DNA from: Eubacteriales Family XIII. Incertae Sedis bacterium
Lineage (GTDB): Bacteria; Bacillota; Clostridia; Peptostreptococcales; Anaerovoracaceae
DNA: 7,477 nucleotides
Reading direction: 5' to 3'
NCBI GenBank assembly: GCA_031269205.1
Contig: JAISZM010000165.1
Span: forward strand, 1 to 7,477
The notes below the pieces were generated by a model. That model was not told the DNA's origin, did not search any database, and worked only from the letters and a program-made list of their open reading frames with translations. Within the stretch, counting starts at the first letter, position 1, and each line of letters opens with the position of its first letter. Below, piece by piece: positions 5,315-7,477 of this stretch. Made by a program: the position numbers and the translations under genes.

Positions 5315-7003
5315 TCACGCCTGTTCCGAAAACTCATGAGGAAACCGCGCCGCCACCTTTCGGTTTTCATCCGCGTTTCTTCTTTTCAGCGCGGCTTCCG
5401 CCGTTTCTCTGTCGTCGAGATGTACCTTTTCCCTTCCTATTATCTGATAGTCCTCGTGGCCCTTGCCCGCGACGACGACGACATCGCCCGACTTCGCCGA
5501 GAGTATCGCCCTCTCCACCGCCTTCGCCCGGTCGGGTTCGGTTTCGTACGCGCCGCCCGTGGGCTTTATCCCTTCCTCTATCCGCGCGATGATCGCCGCC
5601 GGATCCTCCGTGCGCGGATTGTCCGAGGTGATGATCGTGTAGTCCGCGAGCCTCCCCGATATCTCGCCCATCGGCGCCCGTTTGCCCGGATCGCGGTCGC
5701 CGCCGCAGCCGAACACGGAGATAAGCCGACCGTACGAGGGATTTGAACGGACGGCTTCGAGCAGGTTCTCGAGGGCCTTCTCCGTGTGCGCGTAGTCGAC
5801 GACGACGGCGACGCCGTCCTCCGACGTGACGACCTCGTATCTGCCGGGGATTTCCACAGGCTCGTTCAGCGCGGCCGCGACATCCTTGAAAGAAACGCCC
5901 GTGGCGACGCAGGCGGCCGCGGCCGCGAGGGCGTTGTATACGGCGAAGGGGGCGGGCGTCGAAAGGTTCACGCGCGCTCGTTCACCTGCCGGGATATCTC
6001 CGCGTCGCGCAGGCTTGCCGCTCTCTGAAAAACCCGCGTCGGGAACATCCGGCATACCTTCGATCTCTGTTTCCCTGGATACCAGGTCGAAGCTCACGCC
6101 GTCGGGCGAATACTCGAGGCCCTCCGCATACAGATCACAGCCGCTCGCGCCGCCGTTCACCCCATACCGTATCACAGAGCCTTTCGCGTGGGCGATGAAT
6201 TCCCCGGACGCGGGATCGTCCGCGTTGACGACGGCGCTTTTCGCAAGTTCGAAGAGTTTGATCTTCGACGCCTTGTAGTCCTCCATCCCGCCGTGGTCGT
6301 CGAGATGTTCCGGCGAGAGGTTCGTGAACACGGCGACGTCGAAGTCGCAACTGCCGACGCGTCCCATCTTCAGCCCCATCGACGTCGCCTCCATGACGAG
6401 GTAGTCCACGCCCCTGTCGGCCATGCGGCTCATGATGTCGCCGAGTTCCACGCAGTCGGGATTCGTCGGCGTCGTACGCCTTACCTCCATCACCTCGCCA
6501 AGGCAGTAATTCTCTATCGTGCCGAGCAGACCCGTCCTCCGGCCCGCCTTCACCCATATATGGTTTATCAGCGTAGCGACGGACGTCTTACCGTTCGTGC
6601 CCGTGACGCCGACGAGCGTGAACTTCCGGCTTGGCTCACCGTGGAATCTGTTTACGATTTTGGACAGAATGACCCTTGTGTCGGGAACAGACACGACGCT
6701 GAACGACGCGGACGCGCCGGACGCGCCGCCGAATCCGCGGTCGTACGAAGCGTCTCCGGACGAAAGATCGCCGGGCGCGTCGCCACCGAAGGCCCACCCG
6801 TTCGCCACGAGGATCGCAGCCGCGCCGTTCTCCACGGCCTGCGGGATAAACTCATGCCCGTCGGCCTCTCGCCCCGCGATCGCGACGAAGAGATCGCCCC
6901 TCTTCACGAGGCGACTGTCGATAGCAATGCCGCTTATCGGAGCGTTCTCATCACCGCGGACAAACCTGTGGTTTATCTCATGCAACAAATCACGAAGTTT
7001 CAT
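5315..7003 (-). CDS. murE: UDP-N-acetylmuramoyl-tripeptide synthetase, meso-diaminopimelate-adding type
   Basis: MurE is the cytoplasmic ATP-dependent ligase that adds the third residue of the peptidoglycan stem peptide to UDP-MurNAc-L-Ala-D-Glu. The substrate-binding N-terminal domain has SGIAIDSRLVKRGDLFVAI (24-42). The ATP loop is GVTGTNGKT (132-140, Lys139). TTPTNPD (177-183) contacts the UDP substrate, DYKASK (242-247) carries the expected carbamylated Lys247, and DYAHTEKALENLL (403-415) opens the C-terminal domain. DNPRTEDP (461-468) is the motif of meso-A2pm-adding enzymes rather than Lys-adding ones. The protein is 562 residues, against about 480-500 for the family, because of two Gly/Ser/Asp-rich insertions (about 72-100 and 311-347). 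The usual SSH motif reads TSM (207-209), a variable position in Clostridia. An extended -10 promoter lies 9 nt before the ATG and no ribosome binding site is present, so translation is probably leaderless. It ends 16 bp before the Ig-like gene. Confidence 0.97.
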   Translation of the reverse strand: MKLRDLLHEINHRFVRGDENAPISGIAIDSRLVKRGDLFVAIAGREADGHEFIPQAVENGAAAILVANGWAFGGDAPGDLSSGDASYDRGFGGASGASASFSVVSVPDTRVILSKIVNRFHGEPSRKFTLVGVTGTNGKTSVATLINHIWVKAGRRTGLLGTIENYCLGEVMEVRRTTPTNPDCVELGDIMSRMADRGVDYLVMEATSMGLKMGRVGSCDFDVAVFTNLSPEHLDDHGGMEDYKASKIKLFELAKSAVVNADDPASGEFIAHAKGSVIRYGVNGGASGCDLYAEGLEYSPDGVSFDLVSRETEIEGMPDVPDAGFSESGKPARRGDIPAGERARVNLSTPAPFAVYNALAAAAACVATGVSFKDVAAALNEPVEIPGRYEVVTSEDGVAVVVDYAHTEKALENLLEAVRSNPSYGRLISVFGCGGDRDPGKRAPMGEISGRLADYTIITSDNPRTEDPAAIIARIEEGIKPTGGAYETEPDRAKAVERAILSAKSGDVVVVAGKGHEDYQIIGREKVHLDDRETAEAALKRRNADENRKVAARFPHEFSEQA

Positions 7004-7012
7004 ATTATCAGA

Positions 7013-7021
7013 ATTATACCA
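7013..7021 (-). promoter_or_regulatory. Extended -10 promoter of murE
   Basis: TGGTATAAT (TGn plus a perfect TATAAT) lies 9 nt upstream of the murE start codon. TTCACA is a poor -35 candidate at 20-nt spacing, so the TG extension may carry recognition. Transcription starting 6-9 nt after the hexamer would begin 0-3 nt before the ATG, giving a leaderless murE message and probably driving the murE, Ig-like, mscL and glgB operon. Confidence 0.7.
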
Positions 7022-7061
7022 CGCAAACTCGGGCCGCTTGTGAAATAGGCTCGTAAAAGTG

Positions 7062-7093
7062 ACTGTTCAGTGGTTAAATCGAAACTATTCAGT
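7062..7093. promoter_or_regulatory. Pair of 10-bp palindrome-like sites upstream of the murE promoter
   Basis: ACTGTTCAGT (7062-7071) and ACTATTCAGT (7084-7093) differ by one base, each has a near-dyad ACTn/nAGT shape, and they are 22 bp apart centre to centre, about two helical turns. They lie roughly 55-90 bp upstream of the inferred murE transcription start, where an activator could bind. They also follow the purD stop codon. No binding protein is identified. Confidence 0.35.
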
Positions 7094-7100
7094 TGCCGCG

Positions 7101-7477
7101 CTATTTATACACGACCCCAATGTCGCTTCTGTGATACTCGTCGTCGAAATGTATCTTACGCACATTTTCGTACGCCCTGGCGCGCGCCTCCTCGTGCGTC
7201 GCGCCTACGGCCGTTACGCCGAGCACGCGACCGCCGTTTGTGAGTATCTCCCCGCCCGGGCCGAACTTCGTTCCCGCGTGAAAGCAGACGACGCCGTCGT
7301 CGAGATCCGACAAGCCCGTTATGACCTTGCCCTTCTCGTAGGATCCCGGGTAGCCGCCCGAGGCCATGACGACGCAGACGGCGCGCTCGTCGGACCAGGT
7401 TATCTCCTGTTCCGCGAGCCGATCCTCCGTGACCGCCAGGAATATGTCGAGGATATCCGTGTCGAGTCTGCGCAGCA
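7101..7477 (-). CDS. purD: Phosphoribosylamine-glycine ligase, C-terminal part (runs off the window)
   Basis: PurD (GAR synthetase) joins glycine to 5-phosphoribosylamine with ATP, the second step of de novo purine synthesis in the cytoplasm. Only the last 125 residues are in the window. They show LRRLDTDILDIFLA at the truncated edge, then VCVVMASGGYPGSYEKGK, VCFHAGTK, GGRVLGVTAVGAT and, near the end, IHFDDEYHRSDIG. This matches the order and sequence of the PurD C-terminal domain, including its end. The frame is open to the right edge, so the ATG at 7367 is an internal methionine, not a start. The stop is TAG. The 97 bp to murE carry the murE promoter and no clear GC hairpin with a T-run, so termination after purD is not obvious. 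Confidence 0.95.
   Translation of the reverse strand, partial: LRRLDTDILDIFLAVTEDRLAEQEITWSDERAVCVVMASGGYPGSYEKGKVITGLSDLDDGVVCFHAGTKFGPGGEILTNGGRVLGVTAVGATHEEARARAYENVRKIHFDDEYHRSDIGVVYK

Noticed and set aside
4519..5592. 357-codon open frame on the plus strand
   Set aside because: It is antisense to the Ig-like gene and the end of murE, with no recognisable domain. The minus-strand frames have ribosome binding sites and clear domains.
5915..5940. GCGGCCGC-rich stretch as a possible regulatory or restriction-related repeat
   Set aside because: It encodes the poly-alanine helix ALAAAAA of MurE and is explained by GC-rich alanine codons.

Overview
The window is about 58-60% G+C (estimated by eye) and holds six protein-coding loci. 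All of them read leftward, on the minus strand. In transcription order (right to left) they are: the 3' end of purD (purine synthesis), murE (peptidoglycan precursor ligase), an unrecognised two-TM membrane protein with Ig-like domains, mscL (mechanosensitive channel), glgB (glycogen branching enzyme, broken) and glgC (ADP-glucose pyrophosphorylase). No tRNA, rRNA, CRISPR array, insertion sequence or phage gene is visible. The large plus-strand ORFs are antisense shadows of these genes.

The gene families fit a Gram-positive-type bacterium, most likely a high-GC member of the Bacillota (Clostridia-like) known only from metagenomes. The evidence is a meso-diaminopimelate-type MurE (DNPR motif), a Bacillus/Clostridium-type GlgC of about 390 residues, a single-CBM48 GlgB, G-rich ribosome binding sites 7 nt before four start codons, and a Big_2-like surface domain. 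This placement is inference. Annotated stops split evenly between TGA (glgC, the distal end of glgB, murE) and TAG (mscL, the Ig-like gene, purD), so TAG appears to be a normal stop codon here.

Layout. At 7101-7477 is the C-terminal part of purD. The 97-bp gap at 7004-7100 carries a clear extended -10 promoter (TGGTATAAT) so close to the murE ATG that the murE message would be leaderless, plus two near-identical 10-bp palindromic sites 22 bp apart. murE, the Ig-like gene, mscL and glgB follow with gaps of 16, 49 and 20 bp, which looks like one operon. Between glgB and glgC lie 232 bp containing four tandem copies of a 41-bp repeat. The last 101 bp, beyond glgC, hold nothing firm, only a weak candidate micro-ORF on the plus strand.

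How the genes relate: GlgC makes ADP-glucose and GlgB adds the alpha-1,6 branches in glycogen synthesis. MurE, MscL and the Ig-like protein act in or at the cell envelope. The most notable points are the in-frame TAG that cuts the C-terminal beta domain off GlgB, the loss of the conserved region-I histidine in the same protein, Gly-rich insertions in loops of GlgB and MurE, the 41-bp repeat array, the leaderless murE start, and the undescribed Ig-like bitopic protein next to mscL.
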